This document shows positions 23,518-36,347 of a stretch of 64,000 nucleotides of DNA, one piece after another; position 1 is the stretch's first letter; each line of letters begins with the position of its first letter. The position numbers and the translations under genes are program-made. The notes below the pieces were generated by a model. That model worked only from the letters and a program-made list of their open reading frames with translations, searched no databases and was not told the origin of the DNA. Source of the stretch: Brienomyrus brachyistius (Eukaryota > Chordata > Actinopteri > Osteoglossiformes > Mormyridae); NCBI RefSeq assembly GCF_023856365.1, contig NW_026042768.1:1-64000 (forward strand), given 5' to 3'.

Positions 23518-25640
23518 CTATTCTTCAGTATCTGCATTTAAGACCACCAACTGCTCTTTCTCCTCCTTCGCTCGTCGGCTCAGAGTATTGGACTTGGTAA
23601 GTAATGTTGCCCTTTTGGTTCCAGCAGCACTCTCTGCTTCCTCTGCCATGTGCTCAGCATCCTTTTGTAAACTCTCACATACACTTTCCAGTGAGACTCT
23701 CTTCCTCTTGAGTTCCTCAAGTTTTCTTTTTTGCTTTTCGCTCATCTTTCACCTTTGGTCAGAGGCGCTTTGGTTGCTCCCCCACACACTCTGACATGGT
23801 CGCATATAAGCCTCTGTGCAACAACTGTTTCCTCTGATAAGTTGCAGGTCTCCACCTCTATTCGTTCCACTTCGGCTTGCCCATAGGACAGCAGCAGCAA
23901 GTTCTTGCAGAACATCCAGAGGTCAGGATAAGGCCCACTAACTTTTTGATGTAAAAAGACATCAACTTTGGATGGTGCTGAAGGAATGAAGGATATAAAA
24001 TCCAAGCCTTTTGCCTCATTGTGCAGGTGATTATCAGACTGCTGGGATATTGCATCACCTGTAATTACATTAATTACAGTAGATTAGATGCAGATCAACA
24101 ATGTCAATACACAGAATCACATGTAGAATAGGAAAGTGATTTATAACCCAATTTTCCTATGATACCATAAATGTGCAATCATTTTAATTTAATCTTGAGA
24201 TATCTCTAGGCTCATCAAAGAAAATATAACTGGGCTGATGCTTCTTTTCAAACACCAAGAGTCGGTCTTCTAAATACTGCTAAAATCTACGTGTTAACAC
24301 TATTCAGTTCAGGGACGGATTATGGGTTGTGTGGGCCCCTGGGTAAAACGTTCGCGAGGCCCCCCCCCACCACCACCACCTGCACCACCACCACAACCAC
24401 CACAAGTCAAGGGCCCTTGGCAGCCAAACACCCTCCCTATAGGGTCAGGGGACCTTGTAGGCAGAGGATCAAAGAATGTAGGCCCTCTAAAATAGACAAA
24501 CGAAAATACATTGCTGATAAGCGTTGCAAATTGTTTTGGGCTTGGGGCCCACGGGCCCCCTGCACCCCAAGGGCCCCTGGGCAGCGGCCCCGCTAACCCG
24601 GTTTGTAATCCGTCCCTGATTCAGTTAGATGTGAAAAAAGAAAAGCATAATTTAAAAATAATATTCTGAACTATCCTATTCTTATCCTATGATTTACCAG
24701 CAGATATCCTGCCTGCCAACCGATTCTCCTGCGCAAACTTCTGCATGAGATTTCTCCTTTTCTGCTGGCAGTTATCTGGCTGGTGTGCATTTTGTTTGGG
24801 TCCAAGCACGTCATCTCATGTACAATCGAGTACTTCAGAGGGCATTTATCCAAGGCCTTTTTGCACATTTTTGAGAGCACAATCTGGCAATTTTTTTTAA
24901 TCTGAAGGACACCAAGGTCACTTCCACTGCCTTTGGCTCCTGACTGTCTCTGACAAAAAGATGGTTTGTCAAATTTCCAGAATCTTTCTGCACACTCAGC
25001 CCAAGGTTAACACTACCTCAGCTGTACATATCAAACCAGCTCAAACTCCATGTTATTCACATATTTTTTACTTCACAATTGTTTGATACATTTGTATGTA
25101 AAGATACCAGTGAATTCACAGAAGTCCCACCTTGATGACAGCCATTCCTATATCCACCTCCTTTGGACTGAGCCAGAGTTTTTGCCTGTACAACAGCTGT
25201 ACATGTTGCTACACAACACTTAAACATTCTATTTCCTCAATGAACTATTTTTTTTGCAGCAAAAGCCATGAAGCAGCAATAAAATCTTTAAAATATGCTT
25301 ACCAATAAATATGGTTCTCCCATTTAAACACATGTAAAGATAAACCATGGATATTTAAAAATCATGGGTTCGTTAATGAGTTTAAATGTTATTGAATGGC
25401 TTACCTTAAACTTCTCCAGTAAGTCTTCAGCGGTGGAGTGGCTCATGTACTGTGATCCCAGAACCAGGACTGCACTCGAGAGCCATTCTCATAATTCACC
25501 CAATACCTGACATGCACATCCAGTTGTTTTCTTTTGATGGTCCTGTTCATACTTACGTCAAACATGACAACGAAGCTCCCTTTTAATATATGGAGCGAGT
25601 CCAAATCGCGCAAGAAAAGCGGTTTTATCTTTACCACAAG
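23518..25640 (-). pseudogene. hAT-transposase-like gene with introns, broken
   Basis: Minus-strand pieces in order: 25405-25637 with GSFVVMFDVSMNRTIKRKQL and LDVHVRYWV, then (shifted frame) GSQYMSHSTAEDLLEKFK ending exactly at a GTAAGC donor. Next, 24690-25000 has RFWKFDKPSFCQRQSGAKGS and CPLKYSIVHEMTCLDPNKM. Last, 23742-24005 has YPDLWMFCKNLLLLSYGQAE, the hAT C-terminal dimerisation region, shifted into ETCNLSEETVVAQRLICDH. A Lys/Glu-rich coiled-coil tail (23518-23745) ends the frame. Fish genomes hold many such hAT-derived host-like genes. At least two frameshifts and gaps argue for a pseudogene. The family identity is from remembered conserved phrases, not a search. The adjacent 109-codon plus frame at 25534 is a shadow. 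Confidence 0.65.
24310..24618. mobile_element. hAT-type MITE with exact 8-bp target duplication
   Basis: Ends CAGGGACGGATTATGGG and GTTTGTAATCCGTCCCTG are inverted. ATTCAGTT lies on both sides (24302-24309 and 24619-24626). The inside is rich in (CCA)n and GGGCCC. It sits in what would be an intron of the hAT-like pseudogene. Confidence 0.88.
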
Positions 25641-25885
25641 TGACCCTGCGAGTCAGGGAACATCACCCTGGAGACGGTGTGAATGTCATCATTGGACGTA
25701 TAGGAGTGATGTCGGCAAACCGTTTGCAAAGCCCATAGCACTTCTGCTTTCAGTGTGGGTTGAGGAGGATGTACTGAAGGCATTATTTGTCATGGGATCC
25801 GGAGACACTGCCAAAACGGGTGTAGGCCTATCTTTAGAGGTTGTACTTATCTCCACTGAATAAACATAAATCTGGGCTTATTCTA

Positions 25886-26394
25886 TACTGAACAAAAATA
25901 TAAACGCAACACTCTTGTTTCTGCTCCCATTTTTCATGAGATGGACTTAAAGACCTACAATTCATTCCAGATACACAATATTACCATTTCTCTCAAACAT
26001 TTCTCACAAATCAGTCTAAATGTGTGATAGTGAGCACTTCTGCTTTGCTGAGATAATCCATCCCACCTCACAGGTGTGCCACATCAAGATGCTGATCTGA
26101 CATCATGGGTAGTGCACAGGTGTACCTTATACTGCCCACAATAAAAGGCCACCCTGGAATGTGCAGTTTTTTGCTTTATTGGGGGTCTGGGGACTCAGAA
26201 CCGGTCAGTATCTGGTGTGACCACCATTTGCCTCATGCAATGCAACACATCTTCTTCGCATAGAGTTTATCAGATTGTCAATTGTGGCCTGTGGAATGTT
26301 GGTCCACTCCTCTTCAATGGCTGTGCGAAGTTGTTGGATATTAGTGGGAACTGGTACACGCTGTCGTATACGCCGGTCAAGCACATCCCAAACA
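25886..26394 (-). mobile_element. Tc1-like transposon end, truncated
   Basis: Starts with ACTGAACAAAAATATAAACG, the inverted-repeat tip also seen at both ends of the element at 45870-47037. It runs through the transposase C-terminal region to CACATCCCAAACA. There it stops and is fused to an LTR-like sequence. Confidence 0.85.
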
Positions 26395-26845
26395 AGAGCA
26401 GCTGACCTGAGAAATAAGAAATAAGCTAAGCTGGAAACCTGGACCCTCCGACCAAGAATGCGTGAAGTACCCTCAGAAGGTCTACTAGAAGATGTACGTA
26501 GAAGACTACTACAGATCAGCTGATCTACACCACAGCAACAGTGATCCTTGAGCTGGAGCCGGACCGTCTTTGAAGACTCCGTAAATCTCCGTATAATAAT
26601 ATATATCTACGGGAACGAGAAAGGAGAAAGCAGAGAACAAGAACAAGATTTGTAAATGTAAGATTTGAAGGACCCCCGGCATGAAAAATAGAATAGTTCT
26701 CGTCATTAGTGAACATGTGTCTCGTCATTGTGTATCATGGACAGTAAGAGGGGGATCAATAGAGTGTTGTTATTATAACGTCTAAAAAGTCTGTCGATAA
26801 ATCAATAAGAAAATAAATGAAGTCGTTTTCGCGAACACGCGAACA
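26394..26845. mobile_element. LTR-like segment (R-U5-like) fused to the Tc1 end
   Basis: Begins AGAGCAGCTGACCTGAG and ends near GTCGTTTTCGCGAACACG, with an AATAAA signal near 26813. The same sequence with indel differences occurs at 36777-37142, preceded there by a TATA-like CATATATATTAG. An LTR identity is inference. Confidence 0.35.
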
Positions 26846-26898
26846 GGGGCCGGACCGACTGTAGGGGGCGTGGCCAGAGACAGCCATAGCTGTCAAGT

Positions 26899-27067
26899 CT
26901 CCCGTTTTGGCCGGGAAACTACCGTATTTTACTTCTCTTTCCCGCCGTCCTCCCGTATTAGTATTTTCCCGTAAATCTCCCTTATATTATATAGTTGCTG
27001 GATAGTGTAGTGGTAAGATCGCCGCCTTTCACACGGGAGACCGGGGTTCGAATCCCGGTTGTGGCCA
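26899..27067 (+). repeat. 169-bp repeat ending in a tRNA-like element, copy 1
   Basis: CTCCCGTTTTGGCCGGGAAA then CCCGTATT phrases, then a 74-bp tRNA-like part (26994-27067). That part has an A-box-like TAGTGTAGTGGTAAGA, loop CTTTCAC (TTC, Glu-like) and B box GGGTTCGAATCCC. The arms pair imperfectly, so it is a tRNA-derived pseudogene or SINE head. Copies: 36179-36347 and 36456-36624. Confidence 0.6.
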
Positions 27068-29550
27068 AAAATATATTTTATATATTTATATTTATATTTA
27101 AAAGCCTGAGGCGACAGTGGCAAGGAAACTCCCTCTAGCAGGAAGAAACCTTGAGTGGAACCTAGACTCAGAAGGGGACCCCATCCTCCTCTGGGCGACC
27201 AAGGAGCATGAAACTGCATTTACATTGACATTCATTAGAGTTCATATAGTTATAAAGTCCCAGTTGGTTTCATGTAGTTATATCCAGGAGTCCAGGTGCG
27301 GGTTCACACGGTGTAGTCGGCTCGGTATCAGCTCGAAAAAGAGAAGATGGAGAAGAGTTATTGCCCTACACCTAACCGGCAGGACTAAAGCAACTATGAC
27401 AGCCTGCCTAAAAGAGTGACCTGGAAGGAAGCACAGGCATGAGGGTTTACAGAGGTTTTGGCGTCAAGCCACCTCCCATCCACAGCTTAAGTGATCGGCG
27501 AGAGTGGCAGGACGACAGCACCAATCCCCCCTTTCCCCTTCAATCTCAAATAACTATGAACCTCCAGATTTCCCATTCACCTTAGAAAAGAAGATTTAAC
27601 TATCCAAAAGACTGGCGAAAGAGGTACATCTTAAGCCTTGACTTAAAAGCAGAGATTGTGTCTGAGTTCCGAACACTAATAGGAAGTTTATTCCATAGCT
27701 GTGGTGCTTTATGAGCAAATGCTCTTCCCCCAAAGGTAATGTTCTTTATTCTGGGTACGGATAGAATACCTCCATCTCGTCATCTAAGTGTATGATTCGG
27801 AACGCAAATGAGGTCACTCACATACTGCGGTGCAAGACCATTTACAGCTTTATAGGTTAAGAGCAGTGTTTTGTAGTCAACACGAAATCTAACTGGCAGC
27901 CAGTGCAGTGAAGATAAAATTGGGGTAATATGATTATATGTTTTAGTTTAACTATTGCTAGTAGCGGTTCAATCAATGCTGGGAGCATCGCTGAATAATT
28001 TTGATGGAACAGGTTCTAGCATACAAGTAGATGAATTTGAAGATAAAATTAAGTACATCAGTTCTGACTGGTTAACCAATATTCAATATTCAAAATGTTC
28101 TGTTTAATTGAGCATATTTTTGGTCAAAAAGTTTCATAAAGTCGTCACTGGAAAATAACCAGTGGTCTGGTTATTAGTCAGCTTGGACACCATAGTAAAT
28201 AGGAATCTAGGATTATTTTTGTTTATTTCAATTAGTTCTGATAGATACTAGATGATTTGGCGGCACTAAGAGCCTTTTTGTAGCTACCCATAGCCTCTTT
28301 CCATGCTAGTTCGAACACCACTAGTTTAGTATGATGCCACTTACATTCTGTAAGGACATAAAACTTATAGGTCCTGCAGGCCCCAACTCTGATCAGCCTG
28401 CATCAGTCTATTTCAGAGCTCCGCTGGCCCAGGCAAGACTGGACTCAACTCGTCAAACCACCCCTTTTAAGGAAGGCAAAGGCCTGCCGGCTCCTGAGAG
28501 ACTGGATAGGAATAACTGGAGCAGCACAGAAAAAGCAAGACCTTTCACCCCCGGAGTGACCAGAGTTCCACAATCAATCCACAGCAACAACAGCTGTCAG
28601 CCTCCAGACACAGACACCTTTTCCACTATAAACAGGATAACTCAGCACACATAGATGTTAGGGACAAATACACGCATGTTTGGTCTCGTTTGAATAGGCA
28701 TGAGACGAGGAGTATTATACTCTCAGATTTAAGGCAGTATAGCTTTTCCTAAGAGAAATACAGAAACTTCGGCTCAACCCACCAAACTGAGAGAGATTCT
28801 CTCATGGTAGAACAAGGGAATTACAACCACCCCCTAAAGTGATCTGATTGGCTGGGGACTTGAGAACCAAGGTCAGCAATGCCCCTAAAATTAACCATTG
28901 ACCGAAATTAGTCAGTCTTCAGAAACATGCCATCACCTGGTCTGGATACTTAAGGAAGGGCTTCAGAAGTAGTCGGGGAGTCACTCTGTAATCAGAGCTC
29001 CCGCAGAGAACTGGGTGAAAGTCTATCTGTAGTCAGATACTTTCCACAGAACTTTGTTCACTCTCAGCTGAGGAATGTGAATACATGATATGAAGACAAC
29101 TGGATCACAACTGGATCACGGGGGAATCATAAGCAGGGAAGAACACACAGGCAAACAGCAGCAGCAACATTAAAGGCAGGACTGAGAAGCACATTTATAC
29201 AAGGCTAAGCAGGGAGCAAACTAGAGGCACCTGAAATGAGTAACACAAGGGCAGGAAGGAGAGGTAAAACAAACGCGGAACAGGCATGGCACGTTATACC
29301 ACACTAGGGAGGAAACGGGAGGTTCAGGAGGGCAGGGTGTGGCAGGGATCCGTTTCAAAATTTAATTTTGGCTTGTACAAACCTTGGTAAAAGCTGCAAA
29401 AGATCGATCAACCACTTTCTGAGCTATTGTCTTAACAAACAAAGCATCTGTTGTGGTGGCGGTGTCTGGGGAATACCATGTGTAATACACCTTGTGAAGA
29501 TTTATATGTAAAACAAAATATTTTTTGATTCTATCACACATATAGAAATT

Positions 29551-29906
29551 ATCCATCCATCCATTTTCCAAACCGCTTATCCTATTGGGTCGCGGGGGGT
29601 CCGGAGCCTATCCCAGAATCAATGGGCACGAGGCAGGGAACAACCCAGGATGGGGGGCCAGCCCATCGCAGGGCACACTCACACACCATCCACTCACACA
29701 CACACACCTACGGGCAATTCAGCAACTCCAATTAGCCCCAGCATGTTTTTGGACTGTGGGGGGAAACCGGAGTACCCAGAGGAAACCCCACAACGACATG
29801 GGGAGAACATGCAAACTCCACACACATGTGACCCAGGCGGAGACACGAACCCGGGTCCCAGAGGTGTGAGGCGACAGTGCTAACCACTGCACCACCATGC
29901 CGCCCC
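29551..29906 (-). mobile_element. tRNA-headed SINE (unit 2 copy)
   Basis: Same as 20271-20626, including the TATAGAAATT flanks. It arrived by duplication and is not an independent insertion. Confidence 0.88.
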
Positions 29907-30487
29907 TTATAGAAATTATTCTAGGTTTAAATAGTAATTTAGCTGAGTAACTAGGCTGAAATTCTAGATAGTTGCAATTTTAAGAATTATTACTATTATT
30001 CACAGCTTTTAAGCATGCAGTTGGATGACGGATGGATGGATATTCAGCCACCAGAAATGCCAATTGTTGTTAAGAGGATCAAAGTCTGCAAAGTAGTATG
30101 CAGGGTTTAAGGCCAGAACACAGCATACTCTCCGACAGAAAGCATAAAGTTCACTGGGGGAATTTCTGTGGCCACTGCCTGAACAGCATGTGTGGAGAAT
30201 GTTTATGAGGGTCGAGCCATGCAGAGCTGCTGGCCCTGGCATGTAATGATGAATCACAAATCAGTTAAAAATCGGTGCAAATGCATGAAGATTTAAACCG
30301 GCTGATGTGGAAAATGAATCACTATTGTAGGAGTACTTCACAGTACTTTAACAGAAAAACTGGTGTAATATTACATTTGATTTCACAATGTGAGTTTGAC
30401 GTCAGATGTCACTGCGTATCACGTCGACATCGTACGTCAGTTTTTGGTTTTGAGCGAACGCGAGATGATGAATGAATTTGAAACTGA

Positions 30488-30790
30488 GGACGGCACAGTG
30501 GTTAGTGCTGGCTTCGGTCCAGGGCCCTTTCTGTGTGGAGTTCGCATGCTCTCCCCGTTTTCGCCGGGGACTCCAGGTTCCTCCCACGGTCCAAAAGCAT
30601 GCAGGATAGGTTGACTGGTGAGTCTAAATTGGCCCTGTAGTTGTGTGAGTGTGTGCGACCTGCGGTGTGTAGGTGACTGCCTGGGCTTGGTTCCTGTCTG
30701 CGCCCCTTGTTCCCGGGATAGGCTCCGGTCTCCCCCGCGATCTCAGTTGGGATTAAGTGGTTTCAGAAAATGGATGGATGGACGCACCGC
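30488..30790 (+). mobile_element. Second SINE-like family (unit 2 copy)
   Basis: Same as 21208-21510 with one substitution (30743 T). Confidence 0.7.
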
Positions 30791-31169
30791 CCGATCTTCA
30801 ATTGGCGGTGTGGCAGCATATTAGCTTTCCGGTAATCACAAACGAGGAGGAAACAGCGAGAAAAGCACAGACAAGACATAAACTGCATGCAAACATTGTA
30901 ATAGACTGATAACATACACAAACAGGTCCACTGGCACCACCGTGAGCTGAGTGAAGATTATTAAAAGGGCAAAGCACGCTAAAAAGCTGCACATGCAAAC
31001 CTTAGCTTATTTATTTGATTTATTTTTTTTTATTTACTTATTTTGATTTGGGATTTTTTTCAACAGTATTTTATTCAAATTCAGTTGCACTGTTCACAAC
31101 AGTGTCAACAGTTCAGAAAGATAAATATAAGAATATTTTTGAATATATTTGTCTGCAGCTCATTCTGCA

Positions 31170-31550
31170 AAAAATGAGAAAATTGTATCGTGAACTCAGA
31201 ATCGTGAATCGTATCAAATGGTGAGTTGAATGTATCGTTACATCCCTAGTTCTTACAGTAGTACTATGGTATGGTGGAGCCACATGACAGGAAGGCAGTA
31301 CATTGCGAAGTCTGTTAAGAACATCATTCGCACTGAACTGCCCTCCATTGACCAGCTGTACTTTAACTGCCACAGTAACAAGGTTCAGTCTATAATCCAG
31401 GACTCTGACCACCATCCACAAACACTGACTAGCAGATTCATGAACAGCTTCATTCGCCAAACAATTCAAACCTGCAGCTTTTGCATCCCCTGTAACAGTC
31501 ATTTCCACGGCAGCTGCACTGTACAGCTGTTACTGCACTTTATCCACCAC
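31170..31550 (+). pseudogene. LINE C-terminal fragment (unit 2 copy)
   Basis: Same as 21890-22270; no difference seen. Confidence 0.55.
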
Positions 31551-32797
31551 TGACCACGTATCATCCAGTTTTGTCCTGCTTTGTATCGCACTGTTTCTGC
31601 ACCATGTTGTCTTGTACTCCCTTGTGTTGTTATGCACCATCTGTGTTGTTCTGAGCAGTGCCATGATGCAATATTACAAAAAGATCTTGAGGAAATGCAG
31701 AGTTCTGGAGGAGATTCTCACAGATCATGGCATGTGTTTATACTGAAGAAACTGTACAAATTGCTAGACATAAAACACAGGACTGGCAACTGTGGTACGT
31801 TTTAACACCTTGATAAAAAACTTAAAATCCATAGTAAGTAGGACAACCTCATAGAACCTTTACTAGTCATTGTTCAGAAGATTAACACGGATTAAAAACC
31901 ATTACTATGAAAGCACGCTAATCAGTTAAGTTGATTATGTGGAGAGAGAGAAAAAAAACTGTCTTTGAAAAAGATCAACCATAGAACGAAGCTGCAGCAT
32001 TGACACCCCCTAGTGGTGATTTGAAGATAGTTCTGTCTGTAGCAGCTAAGCAGTAGATTTGGCGTCAGGTGCCATGACAAACTCAGTGCTGCTCGGTTTG
32101 AACGGCAGAAGCACAAAAATAAAGGGGGCATCTACTGCACGCCCCCCACCCTTGAAAATGGTACAAATTATCATGCAACAGTTTTCTTAAGTAAGTCTTT
32201 TTGGGCGTCTGCAGAAACCTCCACGATGCGATTGCCCTGATTAAGAAGTGCGCAGCGGATACAATTTGGGATGCATCGTTCATCCGATTTATTAATATAT
32301 AATTATTAGTATGTCTATATTATTTTAGAAACGTTACTTGACGAATATTTTTCATTGAGATTGATTCCCCGTTTAAAATTTTGGTGACACTTCATATTTT
32401 TTAAGAGAGACAGACAATTTGACGCATGCAATTTGCAGAAATATGTTGTGCCGCTATAAAGTACACAGGCAGCATGACAAACATAAGTACTCACTGAAGC
32501 CACGACATACGCCCGGCTGGCCCCAGCGGTACCCCTAAGAAGAAGGCTTTTTTCACAACCCACGACCATCACGAGGGCAAAAAAAACTGAATAGCCTAGA
32601 ATTTAGTTAATTACAAGGCACATATTTATTGGAGCAAGAGCTCTAACATAAAACTACCTTGTAATTATAAAGTATTATGGCTGTGAACAATGTACAAACA
32701 GGCACAGAAAGTAAAATACTCCAAAAATGCAAAGAACCTAAATATTTTTGTTTCCACCGATTCACTCTTGATGTGTTAGGAGTCACAGTTCAGTAGC

Positions 32798-34920
32798 CTA
32801 TTCTTCAGTATCTGCATTTAAGACCACCAACTGCTCTTTCTCCTCCTTCGCTCGTCGGCTCAGAGTATTGGACTTGGTAAGTAATGTTGCCCTTTTGGTT
32901 CCAGCAGCACTCTCTGCTTCCTCTGCCATGTGCTCAGCATCCTTTTGTAAACTCTCACATACACTTTCCAGTGAGACTCTCTTCCTCTTGAGTTCCTCAA
33001 GTTTTCTTTTTTGCTTTTCGCTCATCTTTCACCTTTGGTCAGAGGCGCTTTGGTTGCTCCCCCACACACTCTGACATGGTCGCATATAAGCCTCTGTGCA
33101 ACAACTGTTTCCTCTGATAAGTTGCAGGTCTCCACCTCTATTCGTTCCACTTCGGCTTGCCCATAGGACAGCAGCAGCAAGTTCTTGCAGAACATCCAGA
33201 GGTCAGGATAAGGCCCACTAACTTTTTGATGTAAAAAGACATCAACTTTGGATGGTGCTGAAGGAATGAAGGATATAAAATCCAAGCCTTTTGCCTCATT
33301 GTGCAGGTGATTATCAGACTGCTGGGATATTGCATCACCTGTAATTACATTAATTACAGTAGATTAGATGCAGATCAACAATGTCAATACACAGAATCAC
33401 ATGTAGAATAGGAAAGTGATTTATAACCCAATTTTCCTATGATACCATAAATGTGCAATCATTTTAATTTAATCTTGAGATATCTCTAGGCTCATCAAAG
33501 AAAATATAACTGGGCTGATGCTTCTTTTCAAACACCAAGAGTCGGTCTTCTAAATACTGCTAAAATCTACGTGTTAACACTATTCAGTTCAGGGACGGAT
33601 TATGGGTTGTGTGGGCCCCTGGGTAAAACGTTCGCGAGGCCCCCCCCCACCACCACCACCTGCACCACCACCACAACCACCACAAGTCAAGGGCCCTTGG
33701 CAGCCAAACACCCTCCCTATAGGGTCAGGGGACCTTGTAGGCAGAGGATCAAAGAATGTAGGCCCTCTAAAATAGACAAACGAAAATACATTGCTGATAA
33801 GCGTTGCAAATTGTTTTGGGCTTGGGGCCCACGGGCCCCCTGCACCCCAAGGGCCCCTGGGCAGCGGCCCCGCTAACCCGGTTTGTAATCCGTCCCTGAT
33901 TCAGTTAGATGTGAAAAAAGAAAAGCATAATTTAAAAATAATATTCTGAACTATCCTATTCTTATCCTATGATTTACCAGCAGATATCCTGCCTGCCAAC
34001 CGATTCTCCTGCGCAAACTTCTGCATGAGATTTCTCCTTTTCTGCTGGCAGTTATCTGGCTGGTGTGCATTTTGTTTGGGTCCAAGCACGTCATCTCATG
34101 TACAATCGAGTACTTCAGAGGGCATTTATCCAAGGCCTTTTTGCACATTTTTGAGAGCACAATCTGGCAATTTTTTTTAATCTGAAGGACACCAAGGTCA
34201 CTTCCACTGCCTTTGGCTCCTGACTGTCTCTGACAAAAAGATGGTTTGTCAAATTTCCAGAATCTTTCTGCACACTCAGCCCAAGGTTAACACTACCTCA
34301 GCTGTACATATCAAACCAGCTCAAACTCCATGTTATTCACATATTTTTTACTTCACAATTGTTTGATACATTTGTATGTAAAGATACCAGTGAATTCACA
34401 GAAGTCCCACCTTGATGACAGCCATTCCTATATCCACCTCCTTTGGACTGAGCCAGAGTTTTTGCCTGTACAACAGCTGTACATGTTGCTACACAACACT
34501 TAAACATTCTATTTCCTCAATGAACTATTTTTTTTGCAGCAAAAGCCATGAAGCAGCAATAAAATCTTTAAAATATGCTTACCAATAAATATGGTTCTCC
34601 CATTTAAACACATGTAAAGATAAACCATGGATATTTAAAAATCATGGGTTCGTTAATGAGTTTAAATGTTATTGAATGGCTTACCTTAAACTTCTCCAGT
34701 AAGTCTTCAGCGGTGGAGTGGCTCATGTACTGTGATCCCAGAACCAGGACTGCACTCGAGAGCCATTCTCATAATTCACCCAATACCTGACATGCACATC
34801 CAGTTGTTTTCTTTTGATGGTCCTGTTCATACTTACGTCAAACATGACAACGAAGCTCCCTTTTAATATATGGAGCGAGTCCAAATCGCGCAAGAAAAGC
34901 GGTTTTATCTTTACCACAAG
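32798..34920 (-). pseudogene. hAT-transposase-like broken gene (unit 2 copy)
   Basis: Same frameshifts and splice-like borders as 23518-25640, so the damage predates the duplication. The MITE inside is at 33590-33898. Confidence 0.65.
33590..33898. mobile_element. hAT-type MITE (unit 2 copy)
   Basis: Same as 24310-24618, with the same ATTCAGTT flanks. Confidence 0.88.
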
Positions 34921-35165
34921 TGACCCTGCGAGTCAGGGAACATCACCCTGGAGACGGTGTGAATGTCATCATTGGACGTATAGGAGTGATGTCGGCAAAC
35001 CGTTTGCAAAGCCCATAGCACTTCTGCTTTCAGTGTGGGTTGAGGAGGATGTACTGAAGGCATTATTTGTCATGGGATCCGGAGACACTGCCAAAACGGG
35101 TGTAGGCCTATCTTTAGAGGTTGTACTTATCTCCACTGAATAAACATAAATCTGGGCTTATTCTA

Positions 35166-35674
35166 TACTGAACAAAAATATAAACGCAACACTCTTGTTT
35201 CTGCTCCCATTTTTCATGAGATGGACTTAAAGACCTACAATTCATTCCAGATACACAATATTACCATTTCTCTCAAACATTTCTCACAAATCAGTCTAAA
35301 TGTGTGATAGTGAGCACTTCTGCTTTGCTGAGATAATCCATCCCACCTCACAGGTGTGCCACATCAAGATGCTGATCTGACATCATGGGTAGTGCACAGG
35401 TGTACCTTATACTGCCCACAATAAAAGGCCACCCTGGAATGTGCAGTTTTTTGCTTTATTGGGGGTCTGGGGACTCAGAACCGGTCAGTATCTGGTGTGA
35501 CCACCATTTGCCTCATGCAATGCAACACATCTTCTTCGCATAGAGTTTATCAGATTGTCAATTGTGGCCTGTGGAATGTTGGTCCACTCCTCTTCAATGG
35601 CTGTGCGAAGTTGTTGGATATTAGTGGGAACTGGTACACGCTGTCGTATACGCCGGTCAAGCACATCCCAAACA
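35166..35674 (-). mobile_element. Tc1-like transposon end (unit 2 copy)
   Basis: Same as 25886-26394 including the junction with the LTR-like piece. Confidence 0.85.
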
Positions 35675-36178
35675 AGAGCAGCTGACCTGAGAAATAAGAA
35701 ATAAGCTAAGCTGGAAACCTGGACCCTCCGACCAAGAATGCGTGAAGTACCCTCAGAAGGTCTACTAGAAGATGTACGTAGAAGACTACTACAGATCAGC
35801 TGATCTACACCACAGCAACAGTGATCCTTGAGCTGGAGCCGGACCGTCTTTGAAGACTCCGTAAATCTCCGTATAATAATATATATCTACGGGAACGAGA
35901 AAGGAGAAAGCAGAGAACAAGAACAAGATTTGTAAATGTAAGATTTGAAGGACCCCCGGCATGAAAAATAGAATAGTTCTCGTCATTAGTGAACATGTGT
36001 CTCGTCATTGTGTATCATGGACAGTAAGAGGGGGATCAATAGAGTGTTGTTATTATAACGTCTAAAAAGTCTGTCGATAAATCAATAAGAAAATAAATGA
36101 AGTCGTTTTCGCGAACACGCGAACAGGGGCCGGACCGACTGTAGGGGGCGTGGCCAGAGACAGCCATAGCTGTCAAGT

Positions 36179-36347
36179 CTCCCGTTTTGGCCGGGAAACT
36201 ACCGTATTTTACTTCTCTTTCCCGCCGTCCTCCCGTATTAGTATTTTCCCGTAAATCTCCCTTATATTATATAGTTGCTGGATAGTGTAGTGGTAAGATC
36301 GCCGCCTTTCACACGGGAGACCGGGGTTCGAATCCCGGTTGTGGCCA
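36179..36347 (+). repeat. 169-bp tRNA-like repeat, copy 2
   Basis: Right end of unit 2; tRNA-like part 36274-36347. Confidence 0.6.

Larger units (their letters stand above)
17822..27101. repeat. Tandem duplication, unit 1 (9,280 bp)
   Basis: Every feature here recurs 9,280 bp to the right. The left border is AAGCCTGAGG at 17822. The right end is a tRNA-like element and an AT-rich run that abuts AAGCCTGAGG again at 27102. Only three substitutions between units were noticed by eye: 18734 G to 28014 T, 20174 G to 29454 T, 21463 C to 30743 T. Confidence 0.95.

Noticed and set aside
24291..24596. 101-codon frame with Thr/Pro repeats
   Set aside because: It is the (CCA)n interior of a MITE.
26994..27067. 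Functional tRNA-Glu gene
   Set aside because: Anticodon and T stems contain mismatches and the acceptor relies on wobble pairs; kept only as a tRNA-like repeat.
26929..27219. 96-codon minus-strand frame across the unit junction
   Set aside because: It joins the tRNA-like element to the interspersed repeat and exists only at the junction.
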